Source: Procambarus clarkii (Eukaryota > Arthropoda > Malacostraca > Decapoda > Cambaridae). Taken from it: 64,000 nucleotides of DNA. The stretch spans positions 12,626,500-12,690,499 of the forward strand of contig NC_091173.1 of NCBI RefSeq assembly GCF_040958095.1. The letters run 5' to 3'. Below are positions 32,456-43,849 of the stretch, piece after piece (positions within the stretch are counted from its first letter, which is position 1; every line of letters starts with the position of its first letter). Below the pieces are notes generated by a model. The model was given only the letters and a program-made list of their open reading frames with translations, ran no database searches and was not told the origin of the DNA. Position numbers and translations under genes: made by a program.

Positions 32456-33091
32456 GGTTCATGTGCCTGACGACGACGAAGGGAAAGTTAAATAAAGTAA
32501 CTCCAGAAAAATGCAGATCATATCACACCGATTCTGTTTGCTGAAGCATACATCAACTGATTATCATCAGCTGCATATGCAAATTGGGTTAACTGTGGGG
32601 GACAGTTTTCTTTTTCGTCAAATACAAATTAACTGGTACAGGTCTAGAAACACCGGACTAAGAATTGCGAAAACTGAGAACACGAAACGTCACAAGAGGA
32701 TAGAAACACGAGAGATATGATCCTGACATAAAAAGTTCTCAATGTAACTTATGGAGTTGGGAAGAAAAAGCTATTAAAAATGAGAGGGACAGTTAACAAG
32801 GAGACACACACGTGGAAATAAAGTACCTGAATGAGCCATGTTAGAGACGTAACTAATAACCGATTAGCAAATGATACGGAGGTGATTTCCACTTGCCTTC
32901 AGACGACATGTGTCATGCACAATGGGTGCAGAACCTGCACCCAGGGTCGCGCGAGTGGCGAGGCCCAAGAGCCGAAGCTCGTTCTCTACAAGCACATCTA
33001 GGGTAGGACATGACCGCCACGATATGACGTACAAAGGTGACCTGTACAACACGATACACACTGACAAACTACAGTGTACGTGTAATTCAAA
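32456..33091. other. Unassigned stretch
   Basis: No gene or clear repeat recognised. Around 32930-33010 the text ggcgaggcccaagagccgaagctcg and ctagggtaggacatgac loosely resembles LINE 3' modules. Confidence 0.3.
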
Positions 33092-33172
33092 TATGTTTAT
33101 TGAGACAAGAAAGAAATACATCTCAAAGGGATAGAGTAGCCTAGGCTATTTCTACCCCCCCCCCCCCCTACT
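33092..33172 (-). mobile_element. Retroposon 3' end with AATAAA
   Basis: Reverse copy of the repeat at 18006-18085: tgtttattgagacaag, ctcaaagggatagagtagcc, taggctatttctacccc. Confidence 0.75.
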
Positions 33173-33274
33173 AGTCATAACCTATGTAGTGATTATTTTG
33201 ATGCACAAGTGATCAAGACACCTGTGCACATGTGACTGTTTACAACTTGCAGCGCACACCGCACATGTTCCTAA

Positions 33275-33373
33275 TTGTGATTGTGTGCACATCGCACACA
33301 ATCGACTTGAGAATGGTCCAGGACGGACCGAAACGTCGTCGTCCCTTCACTTTCTAGTGTGTGGGTTTGGTCA
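33275..33373 (+). mobile_element. Foldback-type retroposon, 5'-truncated, with TSD
   Basis: 99 bp: the right arm only (caatcgacttgagaatggtc, caggacggaccgaaacgtcg, ctagtgtgtgggtttggtca). Flanked by an exact 12-bp duplication, acatgttcctaa, at 33263-33274 and 33374-33385. 5' truncation plus a TSD points to target-primed reverse transcription. Confidence 0.9.
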
Positions 33374-33385
33374 ACATGTTCCTAA

Positions 33386-35360
33386 CTTCTCCTGTGCATC
33401 CCATTTCTGAAATGATCAGACTTGATCATTTAAGTAACACCGTGTGCTTGACTATGCATATGTGGTAGGACATGTGACTGCGTATATATGACAGGGGAAG
33501 ATCCGTACACAAGTGGCTGTCTTTAACAACCCCTTGAAAATATCAGTTAATAATATGGTCGTAACAAAATAACAAGTTAGAGTCATTGTCAACAATGAAT
33601 ATATCGTTGAGAGATTCTTCAGTGGCCAAGAACGATCATAATCTAATGAAATGAAAAGCGCCTATCATCGCCCAAACGACAATCTTGTTCTGATAGGCTC
33701 CGAACTGAGATAACCCCTTAATTATATTTAAGATCTTGAATAATTTGCTGCTAATATACTTTAAGCCTGAACTGCTCAAGAAAAGGCATAGTTGATTTTG
33801 ACGGCTTCGACTGTCATATTTTGCTTAGTGAGAAGCTATAGTGACAATAGTGACTCTGTCTTCGGTTTCAGCAACCTGTAGGAGGCGCCGCAGTGGGTGT
33901 AGTGAGGCCTGATCAGCCTCCAGGCCGCCCTGCGTATGGCTGCGCGGCGGGGGTAGGCGCCCCCCGCCACACACAGTAACGGGTGTGGCGCCAACTATCA
34001 AATAAGCCGCCATCGAGAGGCGATCAAGTTGCGCGCTCCCTTCCGCTCCCGCACCTTTTGTGCTCACCTTTTGAAAATTCATCCCTGTTTTTTACATACC
34101 CAAATGTACCACCGGCAGCCATTATGGCTTGGCGGTTGGGACCCCTTGTCGAACCCTTTCGTAAGTCCAAAAGCCCAGGTTGTTTTTTTTACATAGTCAA
34201 ATGGCGGGAGGGTCGGCCGTTTATTCCGCTATTGGCTAAGAAGGCGTGTATTACGTACCCAATAATAACACAAATGTGAGCCTCTATGATATCCTAGCTT
34301 AGCTTATATTATAACACAGCCTCTCATGTTATCATCTCGACAAATAAACAACGCAAATATTGCAAACATGACATACAAATGAAGTATTTAAGGGAGGTCG
34401 TGTAGGTGTCGGGGTCCGGGCGGGCGCACGTGTACGGCACGGACCCATTCACCCTCCTCCGTTTTCTATGCTCGCCTCCCCCTTCCTCCTGGCAGCAGCA
34501 CCAGCCTTAACCACCGATAATCTCAACGTATCGAGAGATTGCAGCCTAATATCGCCATTTCCTGATCTGATATTGAGTTTACGACGCCTCTAAGACCTCA
34601 TCTAGTACAGTGACTTCACATCTATGTTCAGCGGAACGGGCATTACATGATCAGATAAAAATTACGAGGCCATAAACAGATAGGAGTCTGTTAATAATAT
34701 CTACCTCTCAGCTGTTTCTATCCTATTAAGTTTGTGACAGGTTTTCTCCGAAACCAACGTAACTACCAAGGGAAAAAAAATCGAATTGGGACTTAAAAGT
34801 TGTTGTAGATAGATAATGAGTGGGACAATTCATAGCTGTCATTCTTCAATAATGTGAGGGCTGATTCATCACCTCCTCCAACGGTTCCGGCAACCACATC
34901 ACGAGCTAATAATTTACAGCAAAATACAAGGAATGTACAATATACAGTTTATGTATAAACTGTATACTGTTAATGTATAAACTGTATACTGTTAATGTAT
35001 ATACTGTATACGTTTAGAACTGTAAACTTTTTTGTTTATGTTCTAAACGAAAATGTTGTTTTATTTCATCTCGTATACAATTGTGTTTGCGCAGCCTATT
35101 CGTCTGATTTGCCGCTCCGTACAAAACACAACCTATTAACCTAACCCTAAGCGTACGAACCCAAACAACCCACGTAACGTAGCCTAATGATGCAAGAGAA
35201 AACGTGAATACCTGTTTGAGGCTCTACTTTTCATAGTAGGTCACATTTGGCACGATGGTTACCACACAACCCAGTTGAGAATGCGGGTTGCAGTGGGTCA
35301 CAACAGAATATTTGGTGAGAAACTGCAATATTTCTGACATCAAGAATAGACGTTTAAGAA
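33386..35360. other. Unassigned stretch with a GC-rich, CpG-dense core
   Basis: 33880-34060 and 34400-34510 are GC-rich with many CpG (gcgcggcgggggtaggcgcc). They could be promoter-like, but no exon was found. The T-run motif recurs at 34087 and 34181. 34930-35000 has cryptic tandem tgtataaactgtatactgt. 35018-35052 is a hairpin with arms cgtttagaac. Confidence 0.35.
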
Positions 35361-35374
35361 TCAGTCAGATTAGC

Positions 35375-35560
35375 AGGCGATGAGTCACAATAACGTGGCT
35401 AAAGTATGATGGCCAGACCACACACTAGAAGGTGAAGGGACGACGACGTTTCGGTCCGTCCTGGACCATTTTCAAGTCGATTGTCACAATCGACTTGAGA
35501 ATGGTCCAGGACGGACCAAAACGTCGTCGTCCCTTCACATTCTAGTGTGTGGTCTGGTCA
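35375..35560 (+). mobile_element. Self-complementary (foldback-type) retroposon with TSD
   Basis: 186 bp, flanked by a 14-bp duplication tcagtcagattagc (35361-35374 and 35561-35574). It starts aggcgatgagtcacaataac. The left arm (gaccacacactagaaggtga, cgacgacgtttcggtccgtc, caagtcgattgt) meets the right arm, its reverse complement, with almost no spacer. The RNA would fold into one hairpin of about 70 bp. Other copies: 5172, 10079, 33275, 56205 and 61336. Confidence 0.92.
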
Positions 35561-35583
35561 TCAGTCAGATTAGCGTCTAAACA

Positions 35584-35586
<3 letters not shown>

Positions 35587-35678
<92 letters not shown>
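35587..35678. repeat. (TA)n microsatellite
   Basis: About 46 TA units, only 13 bases after the foldback element's downstream TSD. Confidence 0.97.
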
Positions 35679-35680
<2 letters not shown>

Positions 35681-36663
35681 AGGACGGCAGCAAAAGCTGT
35701 TACATATACCAGGGATGACAGTTCACTTCTTACAAGGCTTCAAACACCTTGCTAAGATAGCTGGCACATTGTGTTTCTAGCCAGTACGAGTGTTTAGCCT
35801 CTTACGGCAGAGTCGTTAGTGAACTCAACTGTATACATAGTCATGGAAGACTGGAAAATCTGTCAATGTATTTCAACAGGGGATGGAGGCCTCTCGATAA
35901 ATTTAAGCAAGGAAGGTCTCACAACATTCGTCAACATGGAAGATTTGTCAGTATATTTCAGCTGGGAAGCTGTATGCTGCAACACTGAACACTCCTTAAC
36001 CCTTAATAATTTAAGGAAGATATGAAATGTAAATGAAAACGTAACCAAAGAAGACTTATTAATCTTCCTGCAATTTACAATCTTTTAGGCGACATGATAA
36101 GCGAGAAATTAATTTCCTTTCCGGAAGAGAGAGTTCGAACCGTTTCGTGGATAAGCTATCCACGAGCTCTCTCGAAGGAGGATTCTGATCAATGTACAGT
36201 ATGGCTAGAAGAAGACTTCCAACCCTCTTATCAACCAGAGAGGAATCCACTATAATTGTTTTTGCAAAGGGAGACTTCAATCCTTTATTTAGAGATTGTT
36301 TTTTTTTCCCTAAACTTAAGAACTGGTGTGATGAGGGAGGCTGAGGGAGTGGGAAGGGATTTAATCATCTACTGTTTATAGAAGTAGTTTCAGAATTCCT
36401 TTATCAAAGGAAAGAAGGGTTCTAGTCTATCATCTGAATCTTAAATGACGCTCAACTTCTTATTAAGCTTAGAAACTGCATCTCTTTGCTGAAAAAAAAA
36501 GTTTAACCCTTAACTGGACCAAAAAATAAAGAGGCTCCAAAATTTAATCAGGCCAATATAAAAAATTGTAAGTCTTGATCAAGAGGTGGTAAGCCATTAA
36601 GAGGATCAAAGGGGCATTACAACACCTCTTATCCTAGTGATCCTCTTACTGACCTTCGTTAAA
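35679..36663. other. Unassigned stretch
   Basis: Two blocks near 35860-35880 and 35945-35970 share cagt(a)tatttcagc-like text. 36135-36165 has a ggataagctatcc inverted repeat. No gene recognised. Confidence 0.3.
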
Positions 36664-36675
36664 CCCCTTGTTTTC

Positions 36676-36992
36676 GACGTGAGACATCTCCCGTCACGCA
36701 GGGTGCAGTCGCACCTCCACAGATCTCCAGTATCATCTATTAATACTGGTGATGGCTCAAAAGGGCCACCACTTACGAGCTATTCATGCCCGTGCCACCT
36801 TTTCGGTGGCTTCATCTTCATCTTAACACATTCACAAGGGAGACATCTCTCGTCATGCAGGGTGCATTCGCACCTCCACAGATCTCCAGTATCAGCTCTT
36901 GATACTGGTAATGGCTTAAAAGGGCCACCACTCAGAGGCTATTCATGCCCGTGCCACCTTTTGGGTGGCTTAATCTTCATCAATCAATCAAT
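36676..36992 (+). mobile_element. Dimeric SINE family 2 with a single TSD
   Basis: Two monomers in direct order (from gagacatctcccgtcacgca at 36681 and gagacatctctcgtcatgca at 36840) are enclosed by one 11-bp duplication, cccttgttttc (36665-36675 and 36993-37003). The first monomer ends in a short tail (cttcatcttaacacattcac). The second has the full (ATCA)n tail. Confidence 0.88.
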
Positions 36993-37003
36993 CCCTTGTT
37001 TTC

Positions 37004-37430
37004 TTCTCCAGTTCTCCTACACATCGTTGGCTTTCAACCTCAAATTCTCCAGTTTCTTCGTAGTACCTGTACATCTTTTTCCAATCTTTGGCGGCTTTGT
37101 TTACAATTATTTAACAGTTAATGAGCTCCGAAGCACCAGGAGGCTGTTTATAACAATAACAACAGTTGACTGGGAAGTTTTCATGCATGTAAACTGTTTA
37201 ATAAATGTAACCAAAGCCGTCAAAAATTGAGGACAGATGTAAACTTTCGTAAGTACTTGCGTAACTGCTTCGTGAATCTGGCCCCAGAGGCATATTAATT
37301 AATACATAACCCCAGTACGTCGTTCAAAACGTCGAACGTTATTTCGTTACAATGACTCATTATAGTTACGCCAATGTCATACGCATGAACCGAAGGGCAG
37401 AAGTGAGTTGTTCAGAGTAGTAGGTGGTTT
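37004..37430. other. Unassigned spacer
   Basis: No gene or repeat recognised. Confidence 0.3.
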
Positions 37431-37439
37431 ACCTCTGTT

Positions 37440-37812
37440 AAGAGCTACACCATAGATGGTTTACCTCTGGTCAAAGCTACACCATAGACGGTTTACCTCC
37501 GGTCAGAGCTAAACCATAGATGATTTACCTCCGGTCAGAGCTACACCATAGACGGTTTACCTCCGGTCAGAGCTACACCATAGATGGTTTACCTCCGGTC
37601 AGAGCTACACCATAGACGGTTTACCTCTGGTCAGGGCTACACCATAGATGGTTTACATTTGGCCAGAGCAGACACCATAGACGGTTTACCTCTGGTCAGA
37701 GCTACACCATAGACGGTTTACCTCCGGTCAGAGCTACACCATAGATGGTTTACCTCCGGTCAGAGCTACACCATAGATGGTTTACCTCTGGTCAGAGCAG
37801 ACACCAAAGGTT
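37440..37812. repeat. 32-bp minisatellite
   Basis: About 12 copies of a unit containing catagatggtttacctccgg and tcagagctacac; gatgg/gacgg alternate. Confidence 0.95.
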
Positions 37813-38600
37813 TGTATGTGTAAACTCCCCCACATACTGACAGACCCTCTCAACTAATAGGCTGGATTTCTTACGTTATTGGTAATCGAGGTTAACCTCT
37901 CTGCAACCTATTCAGGAATGTAATGGTACACGAAATATATTCACGTTTTCTATGCCCTGGGACTCAGTAGGTTAGGGGGTGGGTTGCTTGGGTTAGTGCG
38001 TTTCTGGTTAGAGTAAATGGCTGGATTGTTTTTTTTTTAAGAGAACGATCTGCAAAATTTGAAGAGATATTGCTTAAATCAGCAGCGTCGGGACTGTTCA
38101 TTACTCTGAGGAAGGGCAGAGTATGCGTCCGTATACTGACGCATGGAAGGTAATGACGCACGAGCCAGTGACGCATAGATGGTAGTGACGCATGGATGGT
38201 AGTGACGTGTGTAAGAGTGACGCATTAGCCTGTGACGCAAACGGGATAATGATGCATAAGCGAATGATACAGAATGATTAAAAAGAAACATTTGGAAACC
38301 TTATCAAATACTCAAAATATGGCGTACTAACAAGAGATGAACGCACTGAACGCACACGCGTGGGAGGGCAGTATTAAATGAAGATTTATAAATATCACAC
38401 CCACCCAAACACACACACACACACACAAGCGCATGATGATGTACCCGGAACCAATATCAACACCAAGTCGCGACACGCAATGACGATACGCACCGACGCA
38501 CGAACTAAGAGCTCACGCCAGAAATACCCGCCACAAGAGGCGACGCATCAGCATCAACGACACAAAAAACTCACATCATAAAACACGAAATCCTGCATAA
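37813..38600. other. Unassigned; irregular GACGCAT repeats
   Basis: 38130-38260 has about eight spaced gtgacgcat motifs (gtgacgcatagatggtagtg). Otherwise unassigned, with a short (CA)n at 38408. Confidence 0.45.
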
Positions 38601-39660
38601 AATCCCAGTTTACTTTGCACCTTCCCCGTCACCCCCCCCCCCCACCCCACCCCTCTGTGCTCACTCATCCCCCTCTGACACCCTCACCATCACTCTCACC
38701 ATCACCACACCCTCACCACCAACCACTCTGCTCTCTCTCTGATTATTCGCAATTTCCTATAAATCCCCAATCCGGGTTAGGACGCCTCTTTCTACCGCTC
38801 CCACGGCACCTCCACCTCTACCCTACAGGTGTGAGCTTCCCTGCGCGCCCATTCACTCTCCCCTGCCCCGGACACTGTGTTATTCACCTCTTTAGGGAAA
38901 AAGTGTCATTTCGCGTTCCCACGGCTCCGTCCGGGCAAGGGTTATGGCACAAAAACGCCGATAAAGCACAAAAAAAATGAAATTTATTCGAAAAAAAAAA
39001 TTGTAGTGGCAGTTGGGTTTATAAAATATTGTTATTCCACTCTAAACTGCGTAAAAATAAATCATATATTCCAAGATAAGCTTATTTTTTTCCAAGAAAA
39101 TTTGCGTTGGGGAGAATATATTCTCCAATATGAGTCAGTGTGAGGTGTGAGGAGGGATGAATACCTGTGGTGGTGAGCACAAGCGGCACCACCACCACCA
39201 CCAGCAGTCACCTGCAGGTTCTCGCGGGGTCACTGTGACATCTGTACACAACAAGTGCTGGAATGCTGGGAATTCCCTGAACGGGGCAACCCTGTGGGAA
39301 CCACATTATCACCAAAAAACGTGGACAAAATGGGAACAATGTGCTGTATACTAGAGCGAACACAGCTCAAAAGGGAGTTCATACCATGATTATATTACCA
39401 ATCCAACCTATCCCAATCCTTACTCAAGATTTCCTCTATCCTTTTCATCACCTGCTGACCAGAGCTATGATCATTCGATCCAGTTCTGTCTTACTTATAC
39501 CATGCTTGAAGTACCAATACAAACTATCCCATACCATAATTATAGTACCAATCCAACTCAGCATTAAACACGTTAATACAAACTTGTACAGTAAAGCTAA
39601 GCTGCACTTGTTTAGTAAAATTAATTTCCATGGGGGAGTATGTAGCCTATCTCATTAAGT
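38601..39660. other. Unassigned stretch
   Basis: C-rich 38620-38720, then mixed sequence. ccagagctatgatcattcga appears once. No gene can be supported. Confidence 0.3.
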
Positions 39661-39669
39661 TCTAATAGA

Positions 39670-39800
39670 GTAGCCTAACTTCTCACGTTTCCATGGATGA
39701 GTAGCCTAACTTCTCACGTTTCCATGGATGAGTAGCCTAACTTCTCACGTTTCCATGGATGAGTAAAACTTCATGGATGAGTAGTCCTAACTTCTCACCT
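39670..39800. repeat. 31-bp tandem repeat
   Basis: About four copies containing ctaacttctcacgtttccat and ggatgagtagc. Confidence 0.92.
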
Positions 39801-40560
39801 TCCAGCCGTTAATCTCCATCAAATTATTACTAACTTCACCTCACGTAATCTATATAAATTAAAACTAGCAAAAGCACTACTAAAGACTGATAATTCTCTT
39901 GAGTTCACTACTAAATATTAAAAAACTTGTATATATATACTTAAGTATAGTAACATATACGTTTTAGCGTGTTGTAAAGACACATTGCACTATTCGAAAT
40001 TCTTAAAGAATGATAAGCAAGGAAACCTTGAAATATTTAAATAACAAAATTTCATACTGTATAAATATATGAAAAAATATAAACAAAAAATTTTCAAGCA
40101 AAAAGCTTTTTTTCAATTATCAGAAGGAATCTGCTCAGATAACCTCAGTTTGCACAATAGACGGACAAAAACGCTAAAAACACTTCCATTAACACGAAGT
40201 GATATCAGCCCGTCCTCCAAAAATGGGGAGGTAAATGTAACAGCACAAGTAAGTGCAATTATGTACTATTCATAGCAGTAAGGAATTGTACTTATTACAC
40301 TTAGTATTAAACCGTACTGTCAATTCGGAGGCTGGGTTGCAGCGATATATAAACATAGGTATATTCTAAATATCAAGTCAACATTTTAAGCTTTATCGTG
40401 GATTTAAACTTTCACGACTATATTAGACTTGCTGGCAGACCATTTATCTCGAGCTGACCTTAACAACCCGAGAGATTGAACTGGAGTCCATCAACAATCC
40501 AATTAGCGCGGGAAAGATAGCCCCGTCACCTTGGGTGTGTTGACAGTTTGATATCAGATG
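39801..40560. other. AT-rich unassigned stretch
   Basis: No gene recognised. cagcccgtcctccaaa at 40207 recurs at 54197, suggesting a small shared repeat. Confidence 0.35.
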
Positions 40561-40562
<2 letters not shown>

Positions 40563-40606
<44 letters not shown>

Positions 40607-40633
40607 GCGTGTGCGTGTGTGTGTGTGTGTGTG
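40563..40633. repeat. (TG)n microsatellite
   Basis: TG run with gcgtgtgcg interruptions. Confidence 0.95.
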
Positions 40634-40781
40634 AGATATAATAATCAGCTTTCAAACAGACAAGAGCATCAGCTAGTGATTCGGAAATCAGACACCAGCA
40701 CTTGTACAATTAAGCGTTTAAGTGGAATTTTAATCTGGTGTTTGTATCATAATCACCGACCTGTAATCCCGGATCAGGAAC

Positions 40782-40830
40782 AATGTGGTGTTAATAAGTC
40801 GGTTATTAACCGACTTATTAACACCACATT
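40782..40830. repeat. 49-bp palindrome, 24-bp perfect arms
   Basis: Arms 40782-40805 and 40807-40830 are exact reverse complements around a single T. The left arm starts aatgtggtgttaataagtcg. Confidence 0.95.
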
Positions 40831-40984
40831 AACACCCCGGTCCCGCCTTCCCTTGTGAAGTATCATTTGATCTTGGTACTATGCTCGATTCTTATTACTT
40901 TACCTTAAATGGTATTATTCTTGGTTGGTATCAATGAAACTGGTGTTACCCTTGGCTGGTAACAGTAAAGTTTGATACAGGACC

Positions 40985-41070
40985 ATGATGCAGTGGTCTA
41001 GAGGGTGCCCGGGGGGTGGGGTGGGTTATCCATCGCATAGGTTCGAATCCATCTCACGGCTCCTACTAAT
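40985..41070 (+). mobile_element. tRNA-derived SINE fragment
   Basis: catgatgcagtggtctagag (A-box-like), then a G-rich insert, then cataggttcgaatccatctc with an intact B box. Confidence 0.6.
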
Positions 41071-41501
41071 CTTTTCATCGATACATCAAATTAATGCGAT
41101 TTCTTTGCGAATTAAACACACGAAGTAAATCCAACTTCACGCAGCATAGGACGTATTATCCAGATGCCATCTAACTCGCATCATGCAAATCCAGGCTTAA
41201 AAAGCCTAAGACCTCTTTTATATGGCTTAAACGAAACGCACGACGGTGGCTTTTATCAGTAGCGGGCGATCAAGATTACCGCAGGACGCCGCTAGTGACG
41301 GCCCAACATCCTGTGACCGAGCCCACGACAGAGCCCCGCCGTCTTCAAGAAATCTCAGATGTTGTCTAGAAGTGAGTAACCCCCTCCCATCCCCCCGCTC
41401 CCGCCTACAGCGCCTGAAGGGAACTCTGGGAAATAACATCGGTGTAATAACGGATCTAATATTATAAACGTTGACTGAGCATTAGGATAAAACGTTGTTT
41501 A
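41071..41501. other. Unassigned; GC-rich part at 41240-41430
   Basis: A minus-strand frame of about 70 codons and a plus-strand frame overlap in 41227-41467. Neither shows a recognisable domain. A donor-like aagtgagt is present at 41370. A host exon is possible but unsupported. Confidence 0.25.
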
Positions 41502-41515
41502 AACGTTGAACAAAC

Positions 41516-41616
41516 AAGTTTCAGCCCCGCTCCTGTGCCAGGTAAGTCCATCACGGGCTCACCATAGCCCGTGCTACTTGGAACTTTTAGTTCCCAGTAG
41601 CTGAATCTTAAACAAC
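41516..41616 (+). mobile_element. SINE family 1, full length, with 14-bp TSD
   Basis: 101 bp enclosed by exact aacgttgaacaaac at 41502-41515 and 41617-41630. Parts: aagtttcagccccg; ctcctgtgccaggtaagt (41530-41547, exact complement of U1 3652-3669); tcacgggctcaccatagccc; ctacttggaacttttagttc; ctgaatcttaaacaac. This copy defines the full-length unit. No pol III A/B boxes are visible. Confidence 0.93.
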
Positions 41617-41821
41617 AACGTTGAACAAACGTCGATCCAACGTTACTCGAGCATGATTAAATACACTAGTCAATGCTGCTCATGCAAAATATTAAACTAA
41701 AAAATATATATACTGTACACACAGCCGTAACTACACACAGAGATCACACTAACGTGATGCATCAAATGAATCTTACGGGATCCAGTAAGTTCAGTAGAAC
41801 TTCGGTTTCAACTCTTTTTAC

Positions 41822-41905
41822 CCTGTCGTAGCTCAGTCGATTAAGGCAGTGTCTGGGATGCTCCCGGACGCAGGTTCGAATCCTCGTCACAGCCCTTGTG
41901 GATCA
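41822..41905 (+). mobile_element. tRNA-derived SINE
   Basis: tgtcgtagctcagtcgatta, aggcagtgtctgggatgctc, cggacgcaggttcgaatcct, cgtcacagcccttgtggat. The arm tctgg-gatgctc-ccgga folds as an anticodon arm with TGC, so the ancestor may be tRNA-Ala. It lacks a clean acceptor stem and is not a functional tRNA. Confidence 0.82.
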
Positions 41906-42229
41906 CAACCGTAAATCTTAAAACATACATAAATATGTACAAGTGTGCAGTAATTCATTTCAAGACCAACGTCTCGGGAGGTGATCTAAAGACTAATGAG
42001 TTCCTGCAAATTATTCTCAAGAACGATATATTCTTCCAAAAAAACAACTTTACAAGAACACCCCGTGTTAGGGGACTTGTTAGTACAACCCCAGGATGTT
42101 ACTGGGGGAAAATGGCTTCCTGGTGTATAGAGGTTTTCCTATCTAAGGATTTAGTTATAAATCATTCATATGAACATGTAACAACTAATATTTGGAATAA
42201 GTCTACATTAAACAAGACTACGCTCGTGC
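41906..42229. other. Possible LINE-related stretch
   Basis: An open plus-strand frame runs from 41896 to a stop at 42259-42261, just inside the LINE C-terminal remnant. It has no recognisable domain. Confidence 0.3.
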
Positions 42230-42370
42230 TACGAGACTACCCATTGGGGGGGGGGGTCTAACATAATAGAAGTAGGATCCCCTTGATTGTTTCAAGCGTA
42301 GGTTAGACATATATATGAATGAGATTGTGTGGTTATAAATAGGAGCTGCCTCGTATGAGCCAATAACTCC
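42230..42370 (+). mobile_element. LINE C-terminal fragment
   Basis: cataatagaagtaggatccc, ttgtttcaagcgtaggttag, ataggagctgcctcgtatga: the plus-strand relative of the minus-strand LINE end at 3955-4080 (IIEVGSP in translation), interrupted by stops. Confidence 0.65.
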
Positions 42371-42469
42371 AGAATACCTGCAGTTACTTTCATTCTTATG
42401 TTCTTCTTTTGTTCTTATACCTACGGTCCTATATTCCTATAAACGGGATCGCACGAATATTCATATAAA

Positions 42470-42630
42470 TTGGGTCCAATGTATATTTATATAAATTGGG
42501 TCCAACGTATATTTATATAAATTGGGTCCAACGTATATTTATATAAATTGGGGTCGAACATATATACATATGAATGAAGTCGAACGTACATTCGTATAAA
42601 TGGGGTGGAACGTGGATTCCTATGAATGGG
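42470..42630. repeat. 26-bp tandem repeat
   Basis: About four good copies of tatatttatataaattgggt ccaacg, followed by two diverged ones. Confidence 0.9.
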
Positions 42631-42639
42631 GTAGAGCTG

Positions 42640-43845
42640 TCTTCCTAACTGGCCAATTAGCCGTCATACTCGGCAGAGAGAGCGGTCTTTTGTGCACTCT
42701 GATAACAACACAAAAGGGTGATTATTCCGCGATCAAGTTTTGACTGACGGCTGAGTTTGATTGGCTCCTGGTTGTTGTCTTGTCAATGTCTGGGCCAATG
42801 GGAAGCTGGGTCTTTTGTCTGTGGGGTATTTTAAGTAGGTCCCATAACGACCCCTCACGGTGGCCGTTAATGTTTTCATATATTCCTACGTCGCTTGTCT
42901 CGAGCACTAACCGAGACGACTACATAAACGAGGTATTAATTGATGAATTAATAATAATTATCAAGTGTTCTTATCGCGCATGCGGCAACACGCGTCTCCA
43001 GCCAACCAACGAGCGTGAAGGCCAACGTCACGTATGATAATAGACCAAACTTTAAAATTCAATTATTAATATATGATAAAAAATGGGGCCCCCCCTGACT
43101 GACCGCGCCCTCTCTGGGTAAAAAAAAATAGGGAAAAACATCTGCCGGCAGGTCTGGTGTTGCCATACAAAGGGTGATGGAATACTGGCCCCGGCACGAG
43201 GCATTCCTCTACTCTCCCCCCTCAACCCAATATTATTTTTTTCTTGTTCCTAACGCACCCTTTTATGTGATTAACGAACTTCATATATGTCTCCTAAAAT
43301 ACTCGCTTCGTCATAAAAAATGTTTTCGACTAAGAGAACAAATCGATATGTGAGTTAAATCAAATTCAATACATAAATTTTGTATCGTGGTTTAAAGGGT
43401 TACTGGACATCAAAGGATGCTTGATCAGTGAACTGTGTGCTGGAAAACGTGGCAGCAGCAAGCCGGCTATAGTAGGAGAAGCTGCGCAGCGCAGCGGATC
43501 ATGATGTGCGCACCACTTCGCTCACACCAGTAAGCACCCTTTGGGTCTGGACACTAACTGGATTGGTGACGGATAAATTAAACGAACATGACAATATTTA
43601 CTAAAACTTTCCGAGTCAAAACTAACAGATCAACTTGTAAACTAGATCTTAGTTAGGTCAGTAATTATCATAATAACCTTAATGTTATTTTTAGTATCAG
43701 TAGCCTGATATGTAAACATATATTTGAAAATATACAAAATCACTCAAACTGCTCAGTAAGTCAGGCCGATACTTGCTTACTAGGCCTAGTAGCGAGCACG
43801 AATAATTACCTAAGTGTCGTTACAGGATGAGAGGATTGGAAAACT
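42640..43845. other. Unassigned stretch
   Basis: No gene recognised. The flanking text around 42790-42830 is unique and moderately GC-rich. Confidence 0.3.
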
Positions 43846-43849
43846 TCAG

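Noticed and set aside
41822-41905. A functional tRNA gene
   Set aside because: B box and anticodon-like arm are present, but there is no proper acceptor stem, T33 is replaced, and the sequence continues into a dispersed SINE body.
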